From: Chlorobi bacterium Chlorobi_1
GTDB lineage: Bacteria > Bacteroidota > Chlorobiia > Chlorobiales > Chlorobiaceae
Assembly (NCBI GenBank): GCA_900299075.1
Contig: OMIK01000036.1
Coordinates: forward strand, 1-44,318
DNA length: 44,318 nucleotides
Direction of reading: 5' to 3'
Each line of letters begins with the position of its first letter. Within the stretch, counting starts at the first letter, position 1. Of this stretch, positions 8,249 through 16,723 are shown in pieces. Below the pieces are notes generated by a model. The model saw only the letters and a program-made list of their open reading frames with translations. It searched no databases and was not told the origin of the DNA. The position numbers and the translations under genes are program-made.

Positions 8249-9385
8249 TCAAAAGGTGACTGTTGCCCAGAGGTCGGAACGAAGCCGCTGCTGGTTGAAG
8301 TTCGTCACGCCGCCTTCGGCCCTGTTGGTCAGGTAGCGCAGGGTCGGCTGGATCGTGAAGCTTGCCGACGAGGTTTTGTGCACCGGGATTTCGTAGGAGA
8401 GCCAGAAAAAGTTGTTGGTGTATTTAGCCTCCGACAGGAGCGTCCGGCTCCTGTCCGTGGTACGGTGATAATCCCAGTAGCAGCGGACGGGTCCGTAGTC
8501 GCCCTTGATCCTGAACTGGTAGCCGCTATAGTCCACATCTCCGGCATCAGGTTCGTCGGTGAAACCGGTGATGCCGGTATAGCCTGTGCTGTTCCTTCCG
8601 CGGGTGTAGAAGGCGCCGAGGCCGATCTTCGCCCCTCCGGCCGGAATGGTAAGGCTGGTACCGGCCGACCAGGGGGTGACGTGGGTGTACCAGGAGGTGG
8701 TGGAGGGATAGTGCGCGGCGAGGGTTGCCTGCGTCACCGCCCGCATGAACTGCGGCTCGACAGTGATGTCGCCCACCTTGCCGGAATATGCAAGGTGCAG
8801 GGCGTAGCCGTCGTTGAACTTGCCGTCACCCTCAAGCCCGGTATTGCTGGCCGATCCGTTGTCGAGGATGAACAGTGTCGCCCGAAGGTTGCCGGAAAGG
8901 CACTTGGTGTTGTAGTTGATTCCGAAAAGCCTGTCCATGCCCATACTGGCGAGCGGGCTCTCAAGGGGCTGGAAGGGGAAGAGCGTCAGGTCGAGGATCG
9001 GAGTGTTGACCGCGTTGAGCGGCAGGCGCCCGATCGAATAACCGCTGTCGGCCGTCTGGCGGCCGAAGGAGAAGTTCGAGACCTGCAGCGTGTAGGTCCC
9101 GGTACCGGTGAAGGTATTCCAGCCGCCATCCCCCTCGCTCTCGTCGGTCGCCATGGCCTTGAAGTAATACCCGTCACCAAGGTCGGCCGAGGTGAACAGG
9201 CGAATCCGGTACTGCCACTTCAGGTCGCTGGCATCCCTGCTGCTTCCTGGAGCAAACGCCGTCCCGCTGTAGTTCTCGTCCCTGAGCCTGATGCCGGCGT
9301 ACCCGCCCAAGTTGACGGCTGCGTCGGCAGGAACCGCAGAGGAAAGCGACGCAAACAGCGCGGCAAACGAAAGCATTTTCTTCAT
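8249..9385 (-). CDS. Outer-membrane beta-barrel porin-like protein (copy 2)
   Basis: A 378-residue protein from ATG 9385 (AGAGAG upstream). The longer frame starting at 9493 adds 36 residues lacking signal character and is rejected. The signal peptide is MKKMLSFAALFASLSSAVPADA. Clear paralogue of the next gene: WQYR(V/I)xL, (M/L)GDGxY, YxIGRxPLN, DLTLFPxxPxE and LNDGY/FNDGY segments occur in the same order, and both end in Phe (RLRSDLWATVTF). It is about 50 residues shorter than copy 1, mainly through missing loop text in the first and third quarters. It is first in the minus-strand run, with two palindromes about 130 and 160 bases upstream. Likely a channel in the outer membrane; the duplication with loop-length differences suggests split substrate preference. 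Confidence 0.8.
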   Translation of the reverse strand: MKKMLSFAALFASLSSAVPADAAVNLGGYAGIRLRDENYSGTAFAPGSSRDASDLKWQYRIRLFTSADLGDGYYFKAMATDESEGDGGWNTFTGTGTYTLQVSNFSFGRQTADSGYSIGRLPLNAVNTPILDLTLFPFQPLESPLASMGMDRLFGINYNTKCLSGNLRATLFILDNGSASNTGLEGDGKFNDGYALHLAYSGKVGDITVEPQFMRAVTQATLAAHYPSTTSWYTHVTPWSAGTSLTIPAGGAKIGLGAFYTRGRNSTGYTGITGFTDEPDAGDVDYSGYQFRIKGDYGPVRCYWDYHRTTDRSRTLLSEAKYTNNFFWLSYEIPVHKTSSASFTIQPTLRYLTNRAEGGVTNFNQQRLRSDLWATVTF

Positions 9386-9786
9386 CTCTCTGGACGTTTT
9401 GTTGCTGTTGCCCCGAATGGATGGACAGCCAGAAGCGATACCACGGTCACGCCCAGCTGGCCATGACCGACCAATACGACACACAAACAGCAAACCGTTT
9501 AAAAGCCAATTTTCAGCTATGATAGCTCAAAAAACGGGTGCTAACAACTTAAAAGTTGCGCCGCATTTTTTATCAGCCAAAGGTGTGCAAAAGAAACTAT
9601 GCACCTGACGGTTCCTTGACATTTCCATAACGCAGGAGAAAGAGCTCCGACTAATTCAGCCGGGAACGGCAATCCCGAGAGAATCGATACCGTCATTGTG
9701 TGGCAAAAATCGTTATTTTGCGCACCGGACAACCCTGCCCTACCAAGACGGACAGGATGATTTTCCCATGAGCTATCAGCAATCCG
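9386..9786. other. 401-base divergent intergenic region
   Basis: Lies between the first porin gene (minus) and the PAP2 gene (plus) and should carry promoters both ways. It is notably AT-richer than its surroundings in 9480-9600. It holds two palindromes (see the 9515-9565 entry) and, on the plus strand, a consensus TTGACA at 9616-9621, though no matching -10 stands at the right spacing. Short frames across it (9291-9608 plus; 9541-9732 minus) lack ribosome sites and are taken as noncoding. Confidence 0.5.
9515..9565. promoter_or_regulatory. Two palindromes upstream of the porin operon
   Basis: AGCTATGATAGCT (9515-9527) has 6-base arms around one base. CAACTTAAAAGTTG (9545-9558) has perfect 6-base arms around AA, followed by CGCCGCA. 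The second element recurs, with four mismatches in 21 bases, before the epimerase-like gene at 6758-6778. The spacing between the two palindromes is 17 bases. They sit where operators of the porin gene would be expected. Binding of a dimeric regulator is inference. Confidence 0.4.
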
Positions 9787-10404
9787 ATGTCAAACCGCAA
9801 AACCGCCATACCGGCCACGCTGCTGACCTCGCTGCTCTGCGCGGCGGCATGGTTTTTCGCGGATATCGGGCTGGCTCGCTATTTCCACCACTTCAGGTGG
9901 GCCCCGTGGATGGGCATCTGGGACGCCATCACCCTGGCGGGGCAGTCGGAACCCTACCTCATCGGCGGGCTGGCGCTTTTCCTCGGACTGCGAAAACGGA
10001 ACCGAAGGGCCTCGCTCACCGGGCTCTTCGTCTTCATGGCGACGGCGGTGTCGGGCCTCACGGTCGACCTGCTGAAGGTGCTCTTCGGCCGGGCACGGCC
10101 GATGCTTCTTTTTGATAACGGGGCCTTCGGGCTCGGAGGGTTAAGCCTGGAACACGAGTGGACCTCGTTCCCCTCCGGCCATTCGACGACGGCGCTGAGC
10201 GTTGCGGTGGCCCTCTCGCTCACCTGGCCCCGCTTCCGCGTCCTGTTCCTCACCTGCGGACTGCTCGTGGCGGCCAGCCGCGTCGTGCTCTGCCAGCACT
10301 ACCTGAGCGACGTGATCGCCGGCTCGGCGATCGGAGCCGCCACCGCCGTGCTGCTCTACCAACGACTCTTCACCAGCAAGCTCGATGATGACCGAAGCGC
10401 ATAA
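9787..10404 (+). CDS. PAP2-family membrane phosphatase
   Basis: A 205-residue membrane protein with about five or six hydrophobic spans. It carries the full type-2 phosphatidic acid phosphatase signature: K97 with R104-P105 (KVLFGRARP), PSGH at 129-132, and SRVVLCQHYLSD with S164-R165, H171 and D175. H132 and H171 would be the acid and nucleophile. Such enzymes remove phosphate from phosphatidate, undecaprenyl pyrophosphate or lipid A. It is the first of four overlapping genes for lipid-linked glycan work, which favours a polyprenyl (pyro)phosphate or lipid A substrate; that is inference. No good ribosome site precedes the ATG. Its end overlaps the next gene by 20 bases. Confidence 0.85.
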   Translation: MSNRKTAIPATLLTSLLCAAAWFFADIGLARYFHHFRWAPWMGIWDAITLAGQSEPYLIGGLALFLGLRKRNRRASLTGLFVFMATAVSGLTVDLLKVLFGRARPMLLFDNGAFGLGGLSLEHEWTSFPSGHSTTALSVAVALSLTWPRFRVLFLTCGLLVAASRVVLCQHYLSDVIAGSAIGAATAVLLYQRLFTSKLDDDRSA

Positions 10405-11950
10405 CCGGAACCGGCACCTCCTCCTCGCGGGGCTCTGCCTCCTTGTCTTCCTGAGCTTCCTGGCCGGCATCGGCTCAGGCCCCCTCTTCGACGTCGACGA
10501 AGGGGCCTTCAGCGAAGCGACCAGGGAGATGCTCGTCTCGAAGAACTACCTGACCACCTACCTGAACGGGATGCCGCGCTTCGACAAGCCGATCCTCATC
10601 TACTGGCTGCAGCTGGTTTCGGTCAGGGCATTCGGCATCACCGAGTTCGCCTTCAGGCTCCCCTCGGCCCTTTCGGCAACCCTCTGGGCCGCGGCAACCT
10701 TCGCGTTCGTCCGCAGGGAGCGGAATGAGACCGAAGCCCTCTTCGCCACCGCCCTGCTCGCCCTGTCGCTCCAGGTTTCGATCATCGCCAAGGCGGCCAT
10801 CGCGGACGGCCTGCTGAACTGCTGCCTCGCCGTAGCCATGTTCGCCATCTACCGTTACCAGCGCGAAAAGCAGCGTTCGTCGGCCTATCTCGCCTTCGCG
10901 GCCATGGGGCTCGGCGTGCTGACCAAAGGACCGGTCGCGGTGCTGATCCCGCTCGCCTCGTCGTTCCTCTTCTTCCTTGCAGAGCGAGACCTGCGCTCCT
11001 GGTTCCGGGCCCTCCTGAACCCGGCGGCGATCGCCCTCTTCCTCGCCATCGTCCTGCCCTGGTACGTGATGGAGTACCTCGACCAGGGTGACGCCTTCAT
11101 CCAGGGCTTCTTCATGAAGCACAACGTCGGTCGCTTCAGCGGCTCGATGGAGGGGCACTCGGGCTCGCTCCTCTACTACGTCCCGGTAATCCTTGTGGGC
11201 GTCATGCCCTCGACCACCCTGCTGCTCTCCGCGCTGGCGAGGTTCAGGTCGCTCGTCGCCGAACCGCTTTTCCGCTTCGGGCTCATCTGGGCCGGTTTCG
11301 TCTTCGTGCTCTTCTCGCTCTCCGGCACCAAGCTGCCCCACTACATGATCTACGGCTACACCCCCCTGTTCATCATCATGGGCTCGGCGCTGGCCTCCGC
11401 GAAAAGGAGCTGGCCGCACGCCATCGCCCCGGCGGTGCTGCTGCTGCTGCTCGCCGCGGTTCCGGAGGTGGTGCGCCGCCTGCTGCCATCGATACCCGAG
11501 GCCTTCGTGCGGGCGCAGCTCCAGGGGCTCCTCGACGACACGGCCGCCACCGGCTTTACCATGTTCATGGCGGGTGCCGCCGTGCTCTGCCTGCTGCTCC
11601 AGGCGCTACCCAGGGTCGCCCCCGGAGTCAGGCTCATCCTCAGCGGCGCCGTCCTGACCCTCTCGGCCAACTTCGTCGTCATGCCGATGGTCTCGAGGGT
11701 GATGCAGGCGCCGGTCCGGGAGGCCGCCATGCTGGCCAGGCGGCAGGGGCTGAAAATCGTGATGTGGGAGGTCTATTACCCTTCGTTTTTCGTATATTCG
11801 GGGTCTCTTGCCGAAAGGCGCGAGCCTCGTGCCGGCGAAGTCGTGCTGACCAGCATCGACGATATCGGCAGGCTCGGGAACTATGAGCAGCTCTACGAAA
11901 AAAATGGAATAATCCTGGCAAGGATATCAGGCCAACCCGCACCCCGATGA
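10385..11950 (+). CDS. ArnT/PMT-like GT-C glycosyltransferase
   Basis: A 521-residue polytopic protein (12 or more spans). Near the N-terminus GPLFDVDEGAFSEATREM provides the acidic first-loop motif typical of ArnT and PMT (GT83/GT39) enzymes, in which the Asp/Glu acts in catalysis; FDKPILIYWLQ follows, also characteristic. LTKGPVA and LPWYVM are further family-like stretches, and GTKLPHYMIYGYTP closes the membrane core. ATGATG at 10385 gives two equivalent starts inside the end of the PAP2 gene. It would transfer a sugar from a polyprenyl-phosphate donor, on the periplasmic side, to lipid A, another lipid or protein. The neighbouring GT2 gene could make that donor. The acceptor is unknown. 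Confidence 0.8.
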   Translation: MMTEAHNRNRHLLLAGLCLLVFLSFLAGIGSGPLFDVDEGAFSEATREMLVSKNYLTTYLNGMPRFDKPILIYWLQLVSVRAFGITEFAFRLPSALSATLWAAATFAFVRRERNETEALFATALLALSLQVSIIAKAAIADGLLNCCLAVAMFAIYRYQREKQRSSAYLAFAAMGLGVLTKGPVAVLIPLASSFLFFLAERDLRSWFRALLNPAAIALFLAIVLPWYVMEYLDQGDAFIQGFFMKHNVGRFSGSMEGHSGSLLYYVPVILVGVMPSTTLLLSALARFRSLVAEPLFRFGLIWAGFVFVLFSLSGTKLPHYMIYGYTPLFIIMGSALASAKRSWPHAIAPAVLLLLLAAVPEVVRRLLPSIPEAFVRAQLQGLLDDTAATGFTMFMAGAAVLCLLLQALPRVAPGVRLILSGAVLTLSANFVVMPMVSRVMQAPVREAAMLARRQGLKIVMWEVYYPSFFVYSGSLAERREPRAGEVVLTSIDDIGRLGNYEQLYEKNGIILARISGQPAPR

Positions 11951-12879
11951 AACTCTCCGTCGTCATACCGCTCATGAACGAAGCCGAAAGCATCCGGCCA
12001 CTCTTCGATGCGCTCTCTGGCGCGCTCGGCGGCATCGAGCACGAGATCGTCCTGGTGGATGACGGCTCGACCGACGGGACGGTTGACGAGATTCGGCGGC
12101 TCGCCCCTGCCCACTGCCGGCTGGTGGTGCTGAACAAGAACTACGGCCAGACGACCGCGATGGCCGCCGGCATCGACCAGGCGCACGGCGAGCTGATCGC
12201 CACCATGGACGGCGACCTGCAGAACGACCCGGCCGACATCCCCATGATGATCCGCCGGCTGGAGGAGAAGGGGCTCGACGTGATCGCCGGACGACGCGCC
12301 GGACGCAAGGACGGCATGGTCCTGCGGAAGATCCCCAGCAAGATCGCCAACGCGCTCATCCGGAACCTCACCAACGTGCACATCCGCGACTACGGCTGCA
12401 CCCTCAAGGTGTTCCGGAAGGAGGTCGCCAAGAACCTGGGCCTCTACGGGGAGCTGCATCGCTTCATCCCGGTGCTCGTCCAGCTCTACGGCGCGAAGAT
12501 GGAGGAGGTGGATGTGAGGCACCACGCGCGCAAGTTCGGCAAGTCCAAGTACGGCATCGGCCGTACCATGAAGGTGATGAGCGACCTGCTCTTCATGGTC
12601 TTCTTCCAGAAGTGGGGCCAGAAGCCGATGCATCTCTTCGGCACCCTCGGCTTCACCACCCTCTTCCTGGGGCTCGCCATCAACCTCTACCTCCTCGCGC
12701 TGAAGGTGCTCGGCCAGGAGATCGGCGGACGCCCGCTGCTGACCCTCGGCGTCATCATGACCTTCATCGGCATCCAGCTGATCACGACCGGCTTCATTGC
12801 CGAGTTCATCATGCGCACCTACTACGAGTCGCAGAACAAGAAACCCTACATCATCAGGCAGATCGTTGACAAAGAGTAA
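11947..12879 (+). CDS. GtrB/ArnC/DPM1-like GT2 polyprenyl-phosphate glycosyltransferase
   Basis: A 310-residue protein. A GT-A domain (1-220) shows VVIPLMNE, LVDDGSTDGT, NYGQTTAMAAGIDQAHG and DGDLQNDP (the metal-binding DxD equivalent), then KxxxSKYG (about 197-203). Two transmembrane helices follow (about 225-245 and 262-285), the layout of GtrB and ArnC, which move a sugar from a nucleotide to undecaprenyl phosphate at the cytosolic face. Its ATG overlaps the stop of the preceding gene (ATGA), implying coupled translation. The donor sugar cannot be read. In context it probably feeds the ArnT-like enzyme. Confidence 0.85.
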   Translation: MKLSVVIPLMNEAESIRPLFDALSGALGGIEHEIVLVDDGSTDGTVDEIRRLAPAHCRLVVLNKNYGQTTAMAAGIDQAHGELIATMDGDLQNDPADIPMMIRRLEEKGLDVIAGRRAGRKDGMVLRKIPSKIANALIRNLTNVHIRDYGCTLKVFRKEVAKNLGLYGELHRFIPVLVQLYGAKMEEVDVRHHARKFGKSKYGIGRTMKVMSDLLFMVFFQKWGQKPMHLFGTLGFTTLFLGLAINLYLLALKVLGQEIGGRPLLTLGVIMTFIGIQLITTGFIAEFIMRTYYESQNKKPYIIRQIVDKE

Positions 12880-13741
12880 GAGCCTCAACCGCAAACTCCT
12901 CAAAGCCCTGCTGCAGGCGGCCATGACCGTGGCCGCGCTGTACCTCGTGCTGCGCAAGGTGGACCTGCACCGGCTCGGCATGCTCGTCTCCCATGCGAAC
13001 CCCTGGCACCTGCTGGGGGCATTCCTCTTCTTCAACGTCTCCAAGGTGGCGAACGCCACGCGACTGAACCGATTCTTCAGGGCGATCGGCCTCCGGCTGC
13101 CGGAGTGGTACAACCTCAAGCTCTACTACCTGGGGATGTTCTACAACCTCTTCCTGCCGGGCGGGGTCGGCGGCGACGGCTACAAGATCTTCATACTGAG
13201 GAAGCACCACGACATCACGGTGATGAACGTCTTCGGCGCGGTCTTCTGGGACCGGGTGAGCGGGATCTTCGCCCTGCTCTTCCTGTCGGCCATCCTGCTG
13301 CTGCCGAGCGGTTTCCTGGCGCTCTACCCCGGGCTGTCCACCTGGGCCTGGGCCGTCATCGTCGGCGCCTATCCCCTGTCGCTGCTGCTGACCCGCCTCA
13401 TGTACCGGCAGTTCCTGCCCGTCTTCGTGCCGACCGCGCTCGAATCGCTCATCGTGCAGGCGACGCAGCTCGTGTCGGCCTGGTTCATCCTCATGGCGGT
13501 CTCGGCGACCTCGAACCAGGTCGACTACCTGGCGATCTTCCTGATCTCATCGGTCGCGACCATCCTGCCGCTGACCATCGGCGGTGCGGGAGCGCGCGAA
13601 GTGACCTTCTTCTACGCGCTCAGCCACCTCGGGCTCGACACCGGCACCGGCGTCGCCCTATCGCTGATCTTCTTCGTGATATCGGCCAGCTCGTCGCTGG
13701 CAGGAGTGCTGGCCAGGATGCAGCACGAGAATGCGGAGTGA
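12866..13741 (+). CDS. AglD/LPG-synthase-type membrane protein (UPF0104)
   Basis: An integral membrane protein with seven or eight spans. The core matches the lysylphosphatidylglycerol-synthase transmembrane (flippase-like) family: NATRLNRFFRA, YYLGMFYNLFLPGGVGGDGYK, VFWDRVSG and LPLTIGGAGAREV. The C-terminal aminoacyltransferase domain of MprF is absent. The start is uncertain. A frame from 12797 lies over the previous gene with out-of-frame, Ser/Arg-rich text; I prefer TTG 12866 (AGG seven bases upstream), which gives 291 residues and overlaps the GT2 stop. It is last of the four-gene cluster. A role in moving or using a lipid-linked sugar is inferred, not shown. Confidence 0.75.
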   Translation: MTKSKSLNRKLLKALLQAAMTVAALYLVLRKVDLHRLGMLVSHANPWHLLGAFLFFNVSKVANATRLNRFFRAIGLRLPEWYNLKLYYLGMFYNLFLPGGVGGDGYKIFILRKHHDITVMNVFGAVFWDRVSGIFALLFLSAILLLPSGFLALYPGLSTWAWAVIVGAYPLSLLLTRLMYRQFLPVFVPTALESLIVQATQLVSAWFILMAVSATSNQVDYLAIFLISSVATILPLTIGGAGAREVTFFYALSHLGLDTGTGVALSLIFFVISASSSLAGVLARMQHENAE

Positions 13742-13799
13742 GGGGAGGGTAGCCGGGAAAGAGGACTGAAGGGACAGCAGGATTCCCGCAGGCAGCCAC

Positions 13800-13825
13800 G
13801 GGGGGCCGCCCCCACAAAGCCCCCC
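13800..13825. terminator. GC hairpin between convergent genes
   Basis: GGGGGGC (13800-13806) pairs perfectly with GCCCCCC (13819-13825) across a 12-base loop, just past the UPF0104 stop and the recJ stop. No T-tract follows on either strand, so intrinsic termination is only possible, not clear. Confidence 0.4.
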
Positions 13826-13836
13826 GCTATCCATGA

Positions 13837-15546
13837 TCAACTATCAACTGCCAGGTCCCTCAGCCTCAGCTGGAGGTACTCCCGGCCGTTCCACTGCTTC
13901 CGTTCGGGGAGGAAGAGGAGCTTCAGGCGGGCGTCGGATCCTGCCCTGACGAGGTCGTCGTAGATATCGGGGCGGTCGAAGCAGATCGCCTCGACGGCGC
14001 TCCCCCTCCCCTCCTTCACCATGAACTTGACGTGGCGCTCCTTGAGGAGCCTCGGCCTGCCGGAGAGCGAACACCCGGAGGAAACGAAGAGCGGTTCCCG
14101 GTTCCCGAAGCCGAACGGCCCGAACTGCTCGAGCACGTTCATGAATTTCGGGGTGATCTCCCGAATGCCGAGTTCGGCGTCGAACCTGAGCTCCTTCTGC
14201 CTCTCCTCGACCGGAAGCAGCTCGCGGCAAACCTCGTCGAAGCGCCTCCTGAAGCCCGACAGCTGCTCCGGGCGCAAGGTCAGGCCGGCCGCCTGGTGGT
14301 GGCCCCCGAACTGCTCCAGGTGGTCACGGCACTCATGCAGGACATCGTAGATGTTGAGGCTCCCGACGCTCCTGACCGAGCCTTTGATCACGCCGTTCAT
14401 GCGCCCCATGATGACGGTCGGCAGGGCGAACTTGTCGAGGAGCTTCGAAGCCACGATGCCCAGCACGCCGAGGTGCCACTCCTCGTCATAGAGCACGATC
14501 GAGGAGCAGTAGGTGGCGCAGTGGCCGGCGACCATCGTCTCGGCCTTGGCCATGATGCCCGCGTCGATCTCCCGCCTCCGGGAGTTCATCTCCTCGAGCT
14601 CGGCGGCGTAGCGGGAGGCATCCTCGGCATCCCTCGCAAGGAGCCACTGCATGGCGGTCCGCGCCGACTCCATCCGCCCTGCGGCGTTGATGCGCGGCGC
14701 GATGCCGAAGGCGATGTTGGTCATGGAGATCTCTTCGGGCCTGACGTTCATCAGCGAGGCCATCGCCTGCAGGCTCTCCCTCGGCTGATCCTTCAGGCGC
14801 CGGAGCCCCTCGTGGAGATAGGCCCGGTTCTCCTCCTGCAGCGAAACCATGTCGGCCGCCGAGGCGATGGCCACCAGGTCGAGGTACTGCTCCCACTCGG
14901 CGGAAGCCCCTCCCTCCATCCCGACGAAGGCCTGGATGAGCTTGAGGGCGACGCCGCAGCCGCACAGCTCGCGGAAGGGGTAGGCGCAACCGTCAACCTT
15001 GGGATCGAGGATGGCGAACGCTTCGGGAAGCTCCGCGGCCTCGTGGTGGTCGCAGATGATGACCTCTATCCCCTCCGCCGCGCACTTCCGGACCTCCTCA
15101 ACGGCGCGGATGCCGCAATCGACCGTGACGATAAGCGTCACCTTCCGCTCGACGGCGTAGGCGATCCCCTCGTCCGAAAGGCCGTACCCCTCTGTGAAGC
15201 GGTCGTTGATGTAGTGGCAGACACTGGCTCCCCGGCTTTCGAGGAACATCGAGAGCATGGCCGTGCCCGTCGTGCCATCGACGTCGTAATCACCGTAGAC
15301 CATGATCCGTTCACCACCGGCAAGGGCACGCGCAAGGCGCCTCACCGCCTTCTCCATGTCACGGAACAGGAGCGGCGACGGCACCGCGTCGAGCGACGGC
15401 CGGAAGAAGCGGCGAGCCTCTTCGAAGGTCGATATGCCCCGGTTGCAGAGCGCCGCAGCCAGGGGCTCGCTGACGTTGATCGCCTTCGAGAGCTCCATGA
15501 CGAGGCTTTCGTCGGGCTCGAGGCGGGTCCATCGGTAACGCTTCAT
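13837..15546 (-). CDS. recJ: Single-stranded-DNA-specific exonuclease RecJ
   Basis: A 569-residue protein of normal RecJ length. The DHH phosphoesterase motifs are complete: VYGDYDVDGTTG (D86, D88, D90), VTVDCGI (D143) and CDHHE (D166, H167, H168). They are followed by PFRELCGCGVALKL and the GIAPRINAAGRM and GGHHQAAG segments of the DHHA1/core, then an OB-fold tail. It degrades single-stranded DNA 5'-3' in recombination and mismatch repair. The start is ATG 15546. The gene stands alone on the minus strand, convergent with the cluster to its left and divergent from fbp. Its last codons (AVDS) lie in a TATCAACT-type repeat, so the C-terminus may have been trimmed or reshaped by that repeat. Confidence 0.95.
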   Translation of the reverse strand: MKRYRWTRLEPDESLVMELSKAINVSEPLAAALCNRGISTFEEARRFFRPSLDAVPSPLLFRDMEKAVRRLARALAGGERIMVYGDYDVDGTTGTAMLSMFLESRGASVCHYINDRFTEGYGLSDEGIAYAVERKVTLIVTVDCGIRAVEEVRKCAAEGIEVIICDHHEAAELPEAFAILDPKVDGCAYPFRELCGCGVALKLIQAFVGMEGGASAEWEQYLDLVAIASAADMVSLQEENRAYLHEGLRRLKDQPRESLQAMASLMNVRPEEISMTNIAFGIAPRINAAGRMESARTAMQWLLARDAEDASRYAAELEEMNSRRREIDAGIMAKAETMVAGHCATYCSSIVLYDEEWHLGVLGIVASKLLDKFALPTVIMGRMNGVIKGSVRSVGSLNIYDVLHECRDHLEQFGGHHQAAGLTLRPEQLSGFRRRFDEVCRELLPVEERQKELRFDAELGIREITPKFMNVLEQFGPFGFGNREPLFVSSGCSLSGRPRLLKERHVKFMVKEGRGSAVEAICFDRPDIYDDLVRAGSDARLKLLFLPERKQWNGREYLQLRLRDLAVDS

Positions 15547-15721
15547 GGAAGGGGGTTGAGAAATGGGACGTAATCGGTGAATGTACGGATAATTTCAACC
15601 GTTTCTTCAGGATAAAATTGGCGTTAACGGATCATGCCAAAACCACGACCTTGGTATTGCCCGTGAAATAGCCTAAATTTTAATTCATGTGCTTTTACAC
15701 CAACCTTTCCCGGATACCCTG

Positions 15722-16723
15722 ATGAACAAACTGACCACCATCGAGAGCCACTTCCTGCAGCAGCAGAAACTCTACCCCGAAGTCAACGCCGAGGTCACCG
15801 ACCTCCTCAACGACGTCGCCTTCGCGGCCAAGCTGGTGCGGAACAAGGTGGTTCGCGCCGGGCTCGCCGACATCCTCGGCCTCGCCGGCAGCACCAACGT
15901 CCAGGGTGAGGAGGTCAAAAAACTCGACCTGTTCGCCAACGAACAGATCATCAATGCCATCGGCCAGCACGGCAGGTTCGCCATCATGGGCTCCGAGGAG
16001 AACGACAGCATCATCGTGCCGCCGGTCAACGAGACCGGCAACTACGCCCTGCTCTTCGACCCGCTCGACGGATCGTCCAACATCGACGTGAACGTCAGCG
16101 TCGGCACCATCTTCTCGATCTACCGCCTCAAGTCAGACGACCCGGCCAAGGCGAGCCTCGAGGACTGCCTCCAGAGCGGCGCCGAGCAGGTGGCCGCGGG
16201 CTACGTCATCTACGGCTCCTCCGTGGTGATGGTCTACACGACCGGCCATGGCGTGCACGGCTTCACCTACGATCCGGGCATCGGCGAGTTCCTGCTCTCG
16301 CACGAGAACATCACCACCCCCGAGCGCGGCAAGTACTACTCGATGAACGAGGGCTCATGGGCGCAGCTCAACGAAGGGACCAAGCGCTTCGTCGACTATC
16401 TCAAGGAGGAGGATGCCTCCACCGGGCGTCCCTACAGCACCCGCTACATCGGCTCGCTCGTGGCTGATTTCCACCGCAACCTCCTGACCGGCGGCGTCTT
16501 CATCTACCCGGCGACCAAGAAGCACAAGAACGGCAAGCTCAGGCTCATGTACGAAGCCAACCCGCTCGCCTTCATCTGCGAACAGGCCGGCGGCCGCGCC
16601 ACGGACGGACAGCGCCGCATCCTCGACATCAGGCCCGAGGAGCTGCACCAGCGCACCCCCCTCTATATCGGCAGCACCGACGACGTGCTCGTCGCCGAAG
16701 AGTTCGAATGCGGCAAACGCTGA
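15722..16723 (+). CDS. fbp: Fructose-1,6-bisphosphatase, class I
   Basis: A 333-residue cytosolic enzyme that removes the 1-phosphate of fructose-1,6-bisphosphate in gluconeogenesis, as needed for hexose synthesis after reductive-TCA carbon fixation. The metal-binding motifs are intact: GSEEND (90-95) and [12 protein letters not shown] (111-122). The substrate stretch [20 protein letters not shown] carries the catalytic Glu. The start is ATG 15722; a GTG 33 bases upstream would add residues without family likeness. TTGCCC (about 15657) with an AT-rich block (TAAATTTTAATT) makes a plausible promoter. The end overlaps pepD by 16 bases. No sign of redox-regulatory insertions. Confidence 0.95.
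   Translation: MNKLTTIESHFLQQQKLYPEVNAEVTDLLNDVAFAAKLVRNKVVRAGLADILGLAGSTNVQGEEVKKLDLFANEQIINAIGQHGRFAIMGSEENDSIIVPPVNETGNYALLFDPLDGSSNIDVNVSVGTIFSIYRLKSDDPAKASLEDCLQSGAEQVAAGYVIYGSSVVMVYTTGHGVHGFTYDPGIGEFLLSHENITTPERGKYYSMNEGSWAQLNEGTKRFVDYLKEEDASTGRPYSTRYIGSLVADFHRNLLTGGVFIYPATKKHKNGKLRLMYEANPLAFICEQAGGRATDGQRRILDIRPEELHQRTPLYIGSTDDVLVAEEFECGKR

Noticed and set aside
9616-9644. Promoter for the PAP2 gene from TTGACA at 9616
   Set aside because: No acceptable -10 stands 16-18 bases downstream and the distance to the ATG is long.
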